From the NCBI GenBank assembly GCA_934370915.1, contig CAKRNI010000100.1, positions 1 through 8,817 on the forward strand: a stretch of DNA of 8,817 bases, in the 5' to 3' direction. Positions 1 to 6,948 of this stretch are shown piece after piece. Below the pieces are notes generated by a model. That model had not been told where the DNA came from and did no database searches. It worked only from the letters and a program-made list of their open reading frames with translations. Position 1 is the first letter of the stretch; each line of letters starts with the position of its first letter. The position numbers and the translations under genes are program-made. The DNA is from an uncultured Lachnospiraceae bacterium (lineage in GTDB: Bacteria > Bacillota > Clostridia > Lachnospirales > Lachnospiraceae).

Positions 1-215
1 ATATATACGGTTCCATCCGTTGGAAGCAGGATTCCGTTCATCAGCTTCGCGAATGTGGATTTTCCGGATCCGTTATGGCCCAGGATCGCTACAAAATCGC
101 CTTCCTTGATGTCCAGAGAGACGCCCTTTAACGCATGGCTGACCTCATCCTTGTCTTCCTCTTCATCGTGCCTGATATAGTCGAAAATCAGATTCACTGC
201 TTTAATGATTCCCAT
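1..215 (-). CDS. ecfA1: Energy-coupling factor transporter ATPase EcfA1, N-terminal part
   Basis: This is the first 71 codons of an ABC ATPase; the rest lies beyond the window edge. The protein begins [13 protein letters not shown] and has a Walker A loop GHNGSGKS at residues 46-53, preceded by the [19 protein letters not shown] strand pattern typical of EcfA/CbiO ATPases. An acidic stretch (DEEEDKDE, residues 17-24) sits in the loop before the A-loop region, as in many clostridial EcfA1 proteins. The family powers ECF importers for vitamins and metals, pairing with EcfA2 and the membrane protein EcfT. The start ATG at 213-215 is preceded by AAAGGA five bases upstream. The subfamily call also rests on position, because rplQ is commonly followed by ecfA1 in Firmicutes and rplQ lies on the same strand about 8.5 kb upstream. 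A generic ABC ATPase cannot be fully excluded from 71 residues. Confidence 0.85.
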   Translation of the reverse strand, partial: MGIIKAVNLIFDYIRHDEEEDKDEVSHALKGVSLDIKEGDFVAILGHNGSGKSTFAKLMNGILLPTDGTVY

Positions 216-306
216 AGAAATCCTTTCTCGTTTTTCATAAACTTCAAGTGACTGCGGCGCCGCATACACCTTCAGGCTGCCGCGACAAATGTTTACACGT
301 TTCTAA

Positions 307-335
307 ATTTTAGTTGATATCTTATGGTAAGTCAA
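307..335 (-). promoter_or_regulatory. Sigma-70-type promoter for ecfA1
   Basis: Reading the minus strand, a -35 box TTGACT (330-335) and a -10 box TAAAAT (307-312) are separated by exactly 17 bases. Initiation would fall near 300, giving a leader of about 85 bases before ecfA1. The promoter lies downstream of the hairpin terminator at 378-416, so ecfA1 appears to be transcribed independently of the surface-protein genes before it. The leader contains a perfect 12-base palindrome TGCGGCGCCGCA at 253-264. Confidence 0.75.
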
Positions 336-377
336 GTATTTTTACATGGTTCCAGGCGCTTACATTTTCAGATATGT

Positions 378-416
378 GAAAACGGCATGCCACAGGATTT
401 CTCCCATGACATGCCG
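378..416 (-). terminator. Hairpin terminator after the repeat-protein gene pair
   Basis: On the minus strand CGGCATG (410-416) pairs with CATGCCG (383-389). Inside it CATGGGA (402-408) pairs with TCCTGTG (391-397) through two G-U wobbles, and a T.G wobble joins the two helices. The loop is GAAA. A short TTTTC tract follows (378-382). The stem is about 15 bp and lies 15 bases past the stop codon at 431. The U-tract is short, so termination may be incomplete. Confidence 0.65.
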
Positions 417-430
417 CCCATCATTCCTTC

Positions 431-1483
431 CTAACTCACCCAGAGCCCCGACGCGTCCAACGTATATCCGTCGATCACTGTGGACGCTGCCATCGCTCCG
501 TTCGCGTTCAGGTAATACCACTGTCCCGGTGCTGTCTGACGCCAGCCTGTTGCCATCGCTCCATCGGCATCCATGTAGTACCAGACACCGCCGATCTGCT
601 TCCAGCCTATTACCATCTTTCCGTCATTTCCAAGGTAGTACCATTTATTATTTACCATTCTCCAGCCTGTCACCATATATCCGTTTTCATCGAAATAATA
701 CCAGGTTCCGAGGATCCGGTACCACTGGGAGATCACGATCTGGCCATTCTCGTCCACATACTTCTTTCCGTCCGCGTAATTCTTCCATCTGCCTTCTGTG
801 TCGCCGAGATCATCCAGATACCGGTCAGAGGATGTAATATAATCACTGCTCCTGCGATACTTCGCGTCGTTCGTTGTCTTTCCCACCGCGCGGATCTCAT
901 AGTAATAATTTCCTTCCCTGCTCATATATTCGGAGAGATCCTTACTGGTTCCCGTCACGTCGATGGTTCGCAGATAATAGTCATCCCGGTAAAGACGGAT
1001 CTGATATCCCGTCGCGTAATCAGCTTTCTTCCAGACTGCTTTCATATGGTTCGAAGCGCTCCAGCCGGCTTCCTCCGGAGCTTCCAGCCAGACTACCGGA
1101 TAGTAAGTAACTGTAACCTTTAAATTGTCATTCTCTTTTACTGCTTTGCTGAGGGTTGCGCCGTAAATCTGACAGGATTTTGATCCATAGCTGGAAGAAA
1201 ATTCCTTTCTGTCCGAGGACAGGAGCAGCGTCGCTGTCACTTTCGTTCCCGGATTCCATTTTTCCACATCCCTGCTCCACTCCACAGATGCGATCTCAAT
1301 CCCGAAGGTACTACATGTGATATCCGGTTCCGAGATCACACCTGGATCCGTATATTTATCCGTGAATGTGATCCGCACGGAGCTTACTGTCTGCGCAGCC
1401 AGTGCAGGAAGAGCCAGCCATATTGTCATTGCCATCAGAATTCCTGCTGCCGCAAGCCATTTTCCAAAATGTTTCTGTCTCAT
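431..1483 (-). CDS. Secreted protein with FN3-like domain and C-terminal cell-wall-binding repeats (shorter paralog)
   Basis: A 350-residue exported protein. Residues 1-29 form a signal peptide (basic start, hydrophobic core, LPALA cleavage region). Residues about 31-132 form an unnamed all-beta-looking domain. Residues about 133-224 look fibronectin-III-like (W..ADYATGYQIRLYR, then G.YYYEIRAV). Residues about 233-333 carry one degenerate and four good 20-residue repeats of the W....G.WYY...G.M.TG type, as in choline/cell-wall-binding modules (CW_binding family), ending in a cap VIDGYTLDASGLW. No catalytic domain is present, so an adhesin, structural or ligand-binding role on the wall is inferred. 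The repeat ligand is unknown; choline is not assured in this group. The ATG at 1481-1483 has AGGAG six bases upstream. The gene lies 78 bases after its larger paralog with no convincing terminator between, so the two probably share a transcript. Confidence 0.88.
   Translation of the reverse strand: MRQKHFGKWLAAAGILMAMTIWLALPALAAQTVSSVRITFTDKYTDPGVISEPDITCSTFGIEIASVEWSRDVEKWNPGTKVTATLLLSSDRKEFSSSYGSKSCQIYGATLSKAVKENDNLKVTVTYYPVVWLEAPEEAGWSASNHMKAVWKKADYATGYQIRLYRDDYYLRTIDVTGTSKDLSEYMSREGNYYYEIRAVGKTTNDAKYRRSSDYITSSDRYLDDLGDTEGRWKNYADGKKYVDENGQIVISQWYRILGTWYYFDENGYMVTGWRMVNNKWYYLGNDGKMVIGWKQIGGVWYYMDADGAMATGWRQTAPGQWYYLNANGAMAASTVIDGYTLDASGLWVS
485..787 (-). repeat. Tandem 60-bp coding repeats (cell-wall-binding module)
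   Basis: Imperfect 60-base units recur in the 3' part of the 431-1483 gene. On the plus strand the conserved CCAGCCTGT/CCAGCCTAT core recurs at about 543, 602 and 662, each encoding a TGW/IGW boundary. Each unit encodes 20 residues with the W..WYY..G pattern. The units are diverged in DNA, so this is old duplication kept by protein selection. Confidence 0.85.
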
Positions 1484-1561
1484 AATGCACTCCTTTCCTG
1501 CCTGTCTGGCAACTGCCGGACGTATCCGGAATTTTCTTCTGCTACTTTTCCTACTGATCCT

Positions 1562-2833
1562 TTACTGTGGTTTTCTCCAGATTCCATCCTGATCCACGTA
1601 AAAGGTATCGATCACTTCGTTTGCTGCCCGGTGTCCGTCCGGGTGCAGATAATAGACCTGTCCGTCGATCGTCTGCCAGCCGGTCAGCATTCCACCGTCA
1701 CTTCCAAGATAATACGTCTTATCCCCAAGCGTGATCCAGCCGGTCAACATCGCACCGCTGTCGGCAAGGTAATACCATACATTATTATAGAGGAGCCAGC
1801 CGGTCTGCATCTTTCCGTCAGCATTCATATAATAATACACGCCATTCTTCATCTGCCAGCCCGTGAGCATCATTCCGTTGGCGTCGAAGAGATACCATAC
1901 GTTTCCGATATAGCCCCAGTTGTTCTTTAAATAAGTTCCATCGGGGTAACGATAGTACCAGCGGTCCCCGTCCTTGATCCAGCCCACTGTGTTTGGATCC
2001 GATGGAGCCGGCTGGGAGCTGCCGGAATTATTTCCGCTGCCTGTATGATTGCCGGACGGATTTCTTCTCGCTGCTCTCGCCGCGTCACTCTCATCGATGT
2101 AGACCTCATCCGAAGTCGTCCATTCGCTCCTGGAAGCATATTTTGCCACTTCATCATTTGACGGGAGGGCGCGGACCTTGAAGGTGTACGTTCCCTTTGA
2201 TGTCATATACGGGAAGAAATCATAATTGCTCACATGGATCTCACCGCTCTTATAAACAACTTTATTTCCGCGATAGAGATACGCCTCATAGGATGCGTCC
2301 TCGACAGCTTCCCACTTTGCAAGTCCAAGATCGGAGCTTCCGGATTTCTCAGTGACCCAGTATGCCTCTCCCGGCGCTTCCAGATCACCCTTTGCCGGTC
2401 TTGTCTTTACTGTTACGACAAGACGGTCGGCAGACGTTCTCGAAGCACTCACGAAGGTTCCGTTCTTTACCTTTACCTTCGAAGAGGTATAGGCGCTGCT
2501 GCTGAACCTGTAATTATTTAAAGCCTTCAATGTGACCTTTAACGTATACATTCCGCCGATCTTGACATCAGATTTTGATGATGTCCATTTTGCGGAAACG
2601 ATATCATATCTGTCATTGTTCGGGATCGATACCTCACAGTTGTCAGAATTGTATCCCACATCCAGATCCGGCAGGGATTCTCCCACCGTCGGTGTGACGT
2701 CTAATGTGATACTGATACTGCCTACATAACTGGCCGCCGCAAACGCTGTCTGCGCCCCGGATACCGTAAACACGACTGCCATGACCCAGGCAATCATCCA
2801 TGCACTGAATTTCTTCCATTTTCTTTCTGCCAT
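1562..2833 (-). CDS. Secreted protein with FN3-like domain and C-terminal cell-wall-binding repeats (longer paralog)
   Basis: A 423-residue exported protein. It has a signal peptide (basic MAERKWKK, hydrophobic core 11-25, cleavage near AFA at 30-32). An unnamed N-terminal domain spans about 35-147. An FN3-like domain spans about 151-246 (LEAPGEAYW at the start, AKWEAVEDASYEAYLYR, then GTYTFKVRAL). A Gly/Asn/Ser/Pro-rich linker spans about 250-283. Six aromatic 20-residue cell-wall-binding repeats span about 285-404, then a cap EVIDTFYVDQDGIW. The domain order matches the next gene, so the pair is a tandem duplication; this copy has the longer linker and more repeats. No enzyme domain is seen. 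Surface attachment is a family-based inference. A TTG start at 2863 would add ten residues, but ATG at 2831-2833 is chosen because GGGGGAGG lies seven bases upstream. Its own promoter is at 2974-3003. Confidence 0.9.
   Translation of the reverse strand: MAERKWKKFSAWMIAWVMAVVFTVSGAQTAFAAASYVGSISITLDVTPTVGESLPDLDVGYNSDNCEVSIPNNDRYDIVSAKWTSSKSDVKIGGMYTLKVTLKALNNYRFSSSAYTSSKVKVKNGTFVSASRTSADRLVVTVKTRPAKGDLEAPGEAYWVTEKSGSSDLGLAKWEAVEDASYEAYLYRGNKVVYKSGEIHVSNYDFFPYMTSKGTYTFKVRALPSNDEVAKYASRSEWTTSDEVYIDESDAARAARRNPSGNHTGSGNNSGSSQPAPSDPNTVGWIKDGDRWYYRYPDGTYLKNNWGYIGNVWYLFDANGMMLTGWQMKNGVYYYMNADGKMQTGWLLYNNVWYYLADSGAMLTGWITLGDKTYYLGSDGGMLTGWQTIDGQVYYLHPDGHRAANEVIDTFYVDQDGIWRKPQ
1622..1981 (-). repeat. 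Tandem 60-bp coding repeats (six units)
   Basis: A near-exact 60-base period is visible: on the plus strand the core CCAGCCGGT or a close variant recurs at about 1676, 1736, 1796 and 1856, with a weaker unit at 1916 (CCCAGT) and one at 1979 (CCAGCC). Each unit encodes one 20-residue repeat such as GWQMKNGVYYYMNADGKMQT. The units have no spacer and are coding, so this is not a CRISPR array. Confidence 0.9.
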
Positions 2834-2840
2834 ATGATTC

Positions 2841-2848
2841 CCTCCCCC
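2841..2848 (-). promoter_or_regulatory. Strong ribosome binding site fixing the start at 2833
   Basis: GGGGGAGG on the minus strand lies seven bases before ATG at 2831-2833. This supports MAERKW as the true N-terminus rather than the upstream in-frame TTG at 2861-2863, which would place this site inside the coding region. Confidence 0.8.
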
Positions 2849-2973
2849 ATATTTGCTCCGCAATTTACAGAATTATCAATTACTTTAAAATTTCGAAAAA
2901 TACATGCATCAAATTAAATTTTATGTGTTCTTTGATTTTTCTGTTTTATTGCAGGTTGCTTTCTTTTAACTAT

Positions 2974-3003
2974 ATTATAAGGGTGGACAAACACTTCCGT
3001 CAA
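2974..3003 (-). promoter_or_regulatory. Sigma-70-type promoter for the two repeat-protein genes
   Basis: On the minus strand TTGACG (2998-3003) and a perfect TATAAT (2974-2979) are separated by 18 bases. Transcription would start near 2967, leaving an AT-rich leader of about 134 bases before the ATG at 2833. The 120 bases between this promoter and the permease stop at 3124 show no clear intrinsic terminator, so read-through from the exporter operon is possible. Confidence 0.72.
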
Positions 3004-3123
3004 CTTAAGATATTCTGTCTTTTAGCGGCAGATTCGTGGCAAATTTGTGCTTAAAATACACATTTTCCGGTCATACTTCCATTTCCCATATTTATCGGTG
3101 GCTCTGCCATTTTCTGTACGATT

Positions 3124-4308
3124 TTAATCCGTCCTCAGCGCGTCGATCGGGTTCAGCTTCGCCGCCCGGCTCGCCGGCATGTAACCGAAGATCAGTCCGA
3201 TGGCAACCGAAACGCTAAACGAGATTACAACTGCCGTCATGGTCGGCGGCGCGTCGATTCCCATGAGGGCGCCGATTCCTGTGCTGGCCAGCGCACCGAT
3301 CATGATCCCGATGACTCCGCCGATGGCGCTTGTAACCAGCGCCTCTATGACAAACTGCTGAAGAATCACGCTTTTTTTCGCGCCAAGGGCCTTCCGGATA
3401 CCGATCTCTCTGGTCCGCTCCGTCACAGACACCAGCATGATGTTCATGACACCCACACCGGCAACTAAAAGGGAGATCCCGGCGATTCCACCTAACATCA
3501 GACTCATCATGGCAATCTGCTCATTCAGGGAATCAAGAAGCGAGCTCATGGCCGTTACCGTGTAGAGGTTTTCACTTTTCATTTTCTCATAGAGGAAATT
3601 TTTAAGCTCCGCCGTGCATGCTTCCGTGTCATTGATATCCCGCGATGTGAAGATATAGTTGTTGATCACCGCATTTCTCGCCATCTTTACAGCTCTGGAA
3701 TATGGAATCCACACAAAGTCGTCCGTACACCCGTCGTCAAACTCAGAACTGCTCTCCGTCTGCCGTTCCGCAACGCCGACGATGGTATAATTGTCACCAT
3801 TTAATTTTATGGTATCACCCACCGCGTTCCGCGAATCGCCATAAAGCTCCTCCGCCACGTAGGCACCGATGACTGCAACTTTTCTCCTTGCCTCCATGTC
3901 TGAGTACTGGAGATTTCTGCCGTACTCGATCTCGTAGTCCTTGATTGCCAGATAATCCTCGCTGTAGCCGCCGACACTTGTGGAATCCATGGTGTCGGAG
4001 TCATGTTTTACCGTCACGCTGACGGACACGTTTGGGGACATGTTCTCATAAAGGTCTGAGTGTTCCTCGTAAAATTCATAAAATTCGTCCACGTTGATTG
4101 TTCTTGAGTCCACCGCCTTGTACTGGACCGTGATCTGGTTTACACCCATGGAGGAAAAGCTCTCCACCATGTAGGACATATAGCCGTTGACGATGCTGAC
4201 CAGAATGATGACTGATGCGACACCGATGATGATTCCGAGCATCGTGAGAAAGGATCGCATTTTGTTGCCCCAGATACTTTTTAGCGCCATTTTAAATGAT
4301 TGCAGCAT
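3124..4308 (-). CDS. MacB/FtsX-type ABC transporter permease
   Basis: A 394-residue membrane protein of the MacB/YknZ type. TM1 is at about 18-42 (RSFLTMLGIIIGVASVIILVS), followed by a large extracytoplasmic MacB-PCD-type domain (about 45-265). Three more TM segments lie at about 268-295, 318-348 and 356-378. The cytoplasmic coupling motif TERTREIGIRKALGAKK (296-312) and the C-terminal PASRAAKLNPIDALR (378-392) are hallmarks of the family. It works with the ATPase encoded just upstream; the ATPase stop overlaps this start by 17 bases, which suggests translational coupling, and the ribosome site before ATG is weak (GAAAGAG). Family members move substrates such as peptides or macrolides by mechanotransmission rather than through a classical channel. 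The substrate here is not predictable. Length is normal for the family. Confidence 0.93.
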   Translation of the reverse strand: MLQSFKMALKSIWGNKMRSFLTMLGIIIGVASVIILVSIVNGYMSYMVESFSSMGVNQITVQYKAVDSRTINVDEFYEFYEEHSDLYENMSPNVSVSVTVKHDSDTMDSTSVGGYSEDYLAIKDYEIEYGRNLQYSDMEARRKVAVIGAYVAEELYGDSRNAVGDTIKLNGDNYTIVGVAERQTESSSEFDDGCTDDFVWIPYSRAVKMARNAVINNYIFTSRDINDTEACTAELKNFLYEKMKSENLYTVTAMSSLLDSLNEQIAMMSLMLGGIAGISLLVAGVGVMNIMLVSVTERTREIGIRKALGAKKSVILQQFVIEALVTSAIGGVIGIMIGALASTGIGALMGIDAPPTMTAVVISFSVSVAIGLIFGYMPASRAAKLNPIDALRTD

Positions 4309-5110
4309 ACTCTTTCACATCCCCGTCAAAATTGATCTTTCCGTCATGGATCCGCACCACCCGCTTCGCCTCGAGAGCGATGGAGCTGTCATGGGTGATC
4401 ATGACGATCGTGTTTCCTTCTTCATTGAGTTTCTTTAAAAAGTCCAGCACCTCCCGGCCTGTCCTGGAGTCCAAGGCACCCGTGGGCTCATCCGCCAGGA
4501 TTAAGGACGGATCCCCTGCGAGAGCCCGGGCGATGGAGACTCTCTGCTGCTGGCCGCCGGAGAGCTGGTTCGGAAGATTCTTCCATTTTTCTTCAAGTCC
4601 AACCCTTTTCAGGGAATTCATAGCCCGCTCCCGACGTTCCTTTTTATCATAACCGGCATAGAGAAGCGGAAGCTCCACGTTCTCCAGGAGATTTAACTTT
4701 GAGAGCAGGTTGTACTGCTGGAAGATAAAACCGATCATACGGTTTCTGATCTCCGCCAGCTCGTTGTCGGACATATCCGCCACGTCCTCGCCGCCAAGAA
4801 AATACTCGCCTTCCGTCGGGACGTCCAGGGCGCCGATGATGTTCATCAGAGTGGATTTTCCGCTTCCGGACTTGCCGACAATCGCTACGAACTCGCCTTT
4901 CCTGATGGAAAGGCTGATGCCGTCATTGGCGTGGACTTCCTCGTCGCCCATGTAGTAGATCTTGTAGATATTTCGCAGTTCAATCAGCGGTTCCTGTGTT
5001 TCCAGCGCTTCATGAACTTCTGAAACTGCCTCTTCCTGTTTCATTGGCTCGTCAGATATGTTTTCCTGCTCTGCGGTATCTGTTAGTGTTAAGAATTCAG
5101 TTTTTTCCAT
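4292..5110 (-). CDS. MacB/LolD-type ABC transporter ATPase
   Basis: A 272-residue ABC ATPase with all key motifs: Walker A GKSGSGKS (79-86), Q-loop at FQQYNLL (130-136), signature LSGGQQQR (183-190), Walker B LILADE (203-208), D-loop GALD (211-214) and the switch histidine H240. The IGALDVPTEGEY and IGFIFQQYNLL stretches place it in the MacB/LolD/YknY exporter branch. Residues 1-40 form an acidic extension (rich in Glu and Asp) before the usual start of the fold near PLIELRNIYKIY, absent from typical 225-240 residue members. The ATG at 5108-5110 has AGGAG nine bases upstream. The gene starts 19 bases after the adaptor stop and overlaps the permease start by 17 bases, so the three form one operon. 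Confidence 0.94.
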   Translation of the reverse strand: MEKTEFLTLTDTAEQENISDEPMKQEEAVSEVHEALETQEPLIELRNIYKIYYMGDEEVHANDGISLSIRKGEFVAIVGKSGSGKSTLMNIIGALDVPTEGEYFLGGEDVADMSDNELAEIRNRMIGFIFQQYNLLSKLNLLENVELPLLYAGYDKKERRERAMNSLKRVGLEEKWKNLPNQLSGGQQQRVSIARALAGDPSLILADEPTGALDSRTGREVLDFLKKLNEEGNTIVMITHDSSIALEAKRVVRIHDGKINFDGDVKEYAAII

Positions 5111-5129
5111 GCAATTTATCTCCTATGCG

Positions 5130-6893
5130 TTACTGGGATCTGCGTCCACCGCCGTTGCCGCCGCCATTTCCGCTGTTTCCGCCAGGACCGCCCGGTGCGC
5201 CGCCGCCCATGTCACCGCCAGGACCGCCCATGCCGCCCATCTGCATCTGATTGGTCTGCGTCGAACTTCCGGAATCGGAAGAAACATAGACCTCGTCGCC
5301 CTCGGAGAGACCGGAGAGGATCTCAACGTAATCATCGTTGATGATGCCTGTGGTCACCTGTACTGCCTCAAAGCCGTCCGGGACATTGCTGCTGCCGGAT
5401 TTACCGGAACCGGAGTTCTTCTTCACATACACTCTGTTTCCACGCATCAGCGCACTGGCCGGGATCACAAGAGCATTCTCGGAACTGTCGAGAATGATTT
5501 TCGCGTCCACGTTCATGCCCGGAAGAAGACTTCCCGTATCGTCCAGAGTCACTGTCACCGGATAGTTTGTAACACCGTTGGAGTAACTGCTCTGCAGACT
5601 CACATTTGTGACGGTTCCTGTAAATGTCTCGCCTTCCACCGCATCCGCTGTGATCTCCACGGACTGGCCAACCTTGACGCTCGAGACATCGAGTTCATCC
5701 ACGGACATCTCCAATGTCATGGTGGACAGGTCGTAGATCACCGCCATGGTGGTCGTTCCGCTGGAGCTCTTGGAGATCTTATCCCCAACCTTCACATTTT
5801 TCGTGATCACTGTCCCCGAGATCGGCGCTGTGATCGTATAGTCGTCCACACTGTCCTGAGTGTTGCTCAGCTTGTTCTCCGCGTTTTCCAGGTTGTCATC
5901 CGCACTCTCCACTGCGTCCTTGAATTCCTTTAAGTACTCTTCCGCCGTCTTCGCGGTCACCTGGAACAGCTCAGAGTTTTTCTCCACATAAGAACCTTCA
6001 TGGATCAGAAGATTCTCGATCTCAAGGCTCTTGTTTCCGGAAACTTCCACGCTCAGAGTCGTCTCCGTCTTCGCTGTGAAGGTTCCCTCGGCACTGCAGA
6101 CAAAACCGTTGACTTTTACGGATGCCGCAGTGTCTGTCGTGAGTCCGCCTGGATTGGATACCTCAACGGTCACGTTCTTCACGAGGCGTCCGCCGGAAAG
6201 TGTCTCCTCCATGCTGCTGACAACCGTGACGGTACCGGAGATCTGCTCGCCGGTGTCCTCCAATGTCACTGCCGCCTCATCACCCACGTTGATCTCCGCC
6301 GCCTCGCCGGAGAGGAACGGGACTGTGATCTTCATGACGGAATCATCATAGAGATCCGCGATCTTCGTTCCGTTGTTTACCTTATCGCCCTCTTTGATAT
6401 AGAGAGTCCTGATATATCCGGACGCTGTGGAACGGTATGTATTTCCTGCAAGTCTTGCCGTCTCCTCAGTGTAATCGGACTGTGCCGTCTGGGCACTCTC
6501 CTTCGCTCTCTGAAGGCTGGTCTGGGCAGAGCTCAGATCAGAATCCATGGAAGACGCGTCGATCCGGTAGAGGATCTGGCCTTTTTCCACCACATCGCCC
6601 TCCTCGAAGTTCGCCTCGATGACCTCGCCTTCCACCAGTGATGTCACCTCATAGGTGTCCTTCGGGGACAGGGAACTTGACGCCGTGAGTTCTGAGGTGA
6701 TGTCCATCCGCTTCACCGTCGTCGTTGACACGGACTGCTCGCCCTGACTTCTCTGGTCTCCGCTTCTTTTCTTATAGAGGAAAAATCCGCCAAGCAGCGC
6801 TGCCAGAACCGCCAGAAGCAGGATCACTACTTTTCCGCTTTTTCCTTTCCGTTTTTTCCGTTTCTTCTCTACAGCCACCTTTTCGTTCTCCAT
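5130..6893 (-). CDS. Membrane-anchored HlyD/MacA-like efflux adaptor, long double-module form
   Basis: A 587-residue adaptor of a tripartite-like ABC exporter. A very basic N-terminus (EKKRKKRKGK) precedes one TM anchor (21-40). Then come two lipoyl-type sets. Set 1: half-motifs at about 80-111 (LVEGEVIEANFEEGD) and 151-183 (ASGYIRTLYIKEGD) around a short helical stretch (112-148), then a beta-barrel-like region (188-262). Set 2: about 271-314 (IHEGSYVEKNSELF) and 352-388 (APISGTVITKNVKVGD) around helix 316-346, then a barrel (390-470) and a membrane-proximal domain (470-540). The tail (549-587) is rich in Gly with Met and Pro. MacA/YknX relatives are usually about 370-450 residues, so this looks internally duplicated. 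ATG at 6891-6893 has AAAGGA six bases upstream. It is the first gene of the exporter operon. In a monoderm it would span to the wall rather than an outer membrane. Confidence 0.92.
   Translation of the reverse strand: MENEKVAVEKKRKKRKGKSGKVVILLLAVLAALLGGFFLYKKRSGDQRSQGEQSVSTTTVKRMDITSELTASSSLSPKDTYEVTSLVEGEVIEANFEEGDVVEKGQILYRIDASSMDSDLSSAQTSLQRAKESAQTAQSDYTEETARLAGNTYRSTASGYIRTLYIKEGDKVNNGTKIADLYDDSVMKITVPFLSGEAAEINVGDEAAVTLEDTGEQISGTVTVVSSMEETLSGGRLVKNVTVEVSNPGGLTTDTAASVKVNGFVCSAEGTFTAKTETTLSVEVSGNKSLEIENLLIHEGSYVEKNSELFQVTAKTAEEYLKEFKDAVESADDNLENAENKLSNTQDSVDDYTITAPISGTVITKNVKVGDKISKSSSGTTTMAVIYDLSTMTLEMSVDELDVSSVKVGQSVEITADAVEGETFTGTVTNVSLQSSYSNGVTNYPVTVTLDDTGSLLPGMNVDAKIILDSSENALVIPASALMRGNRVYVKKNSGSGKSGSSNVPDGFEAVQVTTGIINDDYVEILSGLSEGDEVYVSSDSGSSTQTNQMQMGGMGGPGGDMGGGAPGGPGGNSGNGGGNGGGRRSQ
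5179..5229 (-). repeat. Short direct repeats in the Gly-rich tail of the adaptor
   Basis: The 15-base unit CCGCCAGGACCGCCC (plus strand) occurs at 5179-5193 and again at 5215-5229, 36 bases apart, in the region encoding the GGPGG segments of the adaptor tail. The surrounding sequence is built of GCC/CCG-rich triplets, a pattern prone to slippage. Confidence 0.8.
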
Positions 6894-6948
6894 ACTCGTT
6901 CCTTTCCTGTCTATTGAAATCTTCCGCTTCTCTTAACTATGTTCCAAA

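Noticed and set aside
346..837. Plus-strand reading frame of 163 codons
   Set aside because: It is antisense to the 431-1483 gene repeats, and its Ser/Arg/Pro-rich composition reflects the complementary strand of W/Y/G-rich repeats.
1622..1981. Regular 60-base repeats as a CRISPR array
   Set aside because: They are continuous coding repeats without distinct spacers, and no cas genes are present.
2834..2863. TTG start extending the longer repeat protein by ten residues
   Set aside because: The extension would contain the GGGGGAGG ribosome site itself, and the ATG at 2833 is ideally spaced and begins a normal signal peptide.
3004..3123. Terminator after the exporter permease gene
   Set aside because: Only weak, short pairings (for example around 3048-3066) are seen, with no T-tract; not enough to call.
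5058..5933. Long plus-strand reading frame of 291 codons, with another at 6000-6641
   Set aside because: Both lie entirely opposite the adaptor gene or its operon, have no convincing ribosome binding site, and encode low-complexity sequence (Ala/His/Arg rich) with no domain. They are antisense shadows of codon bias.
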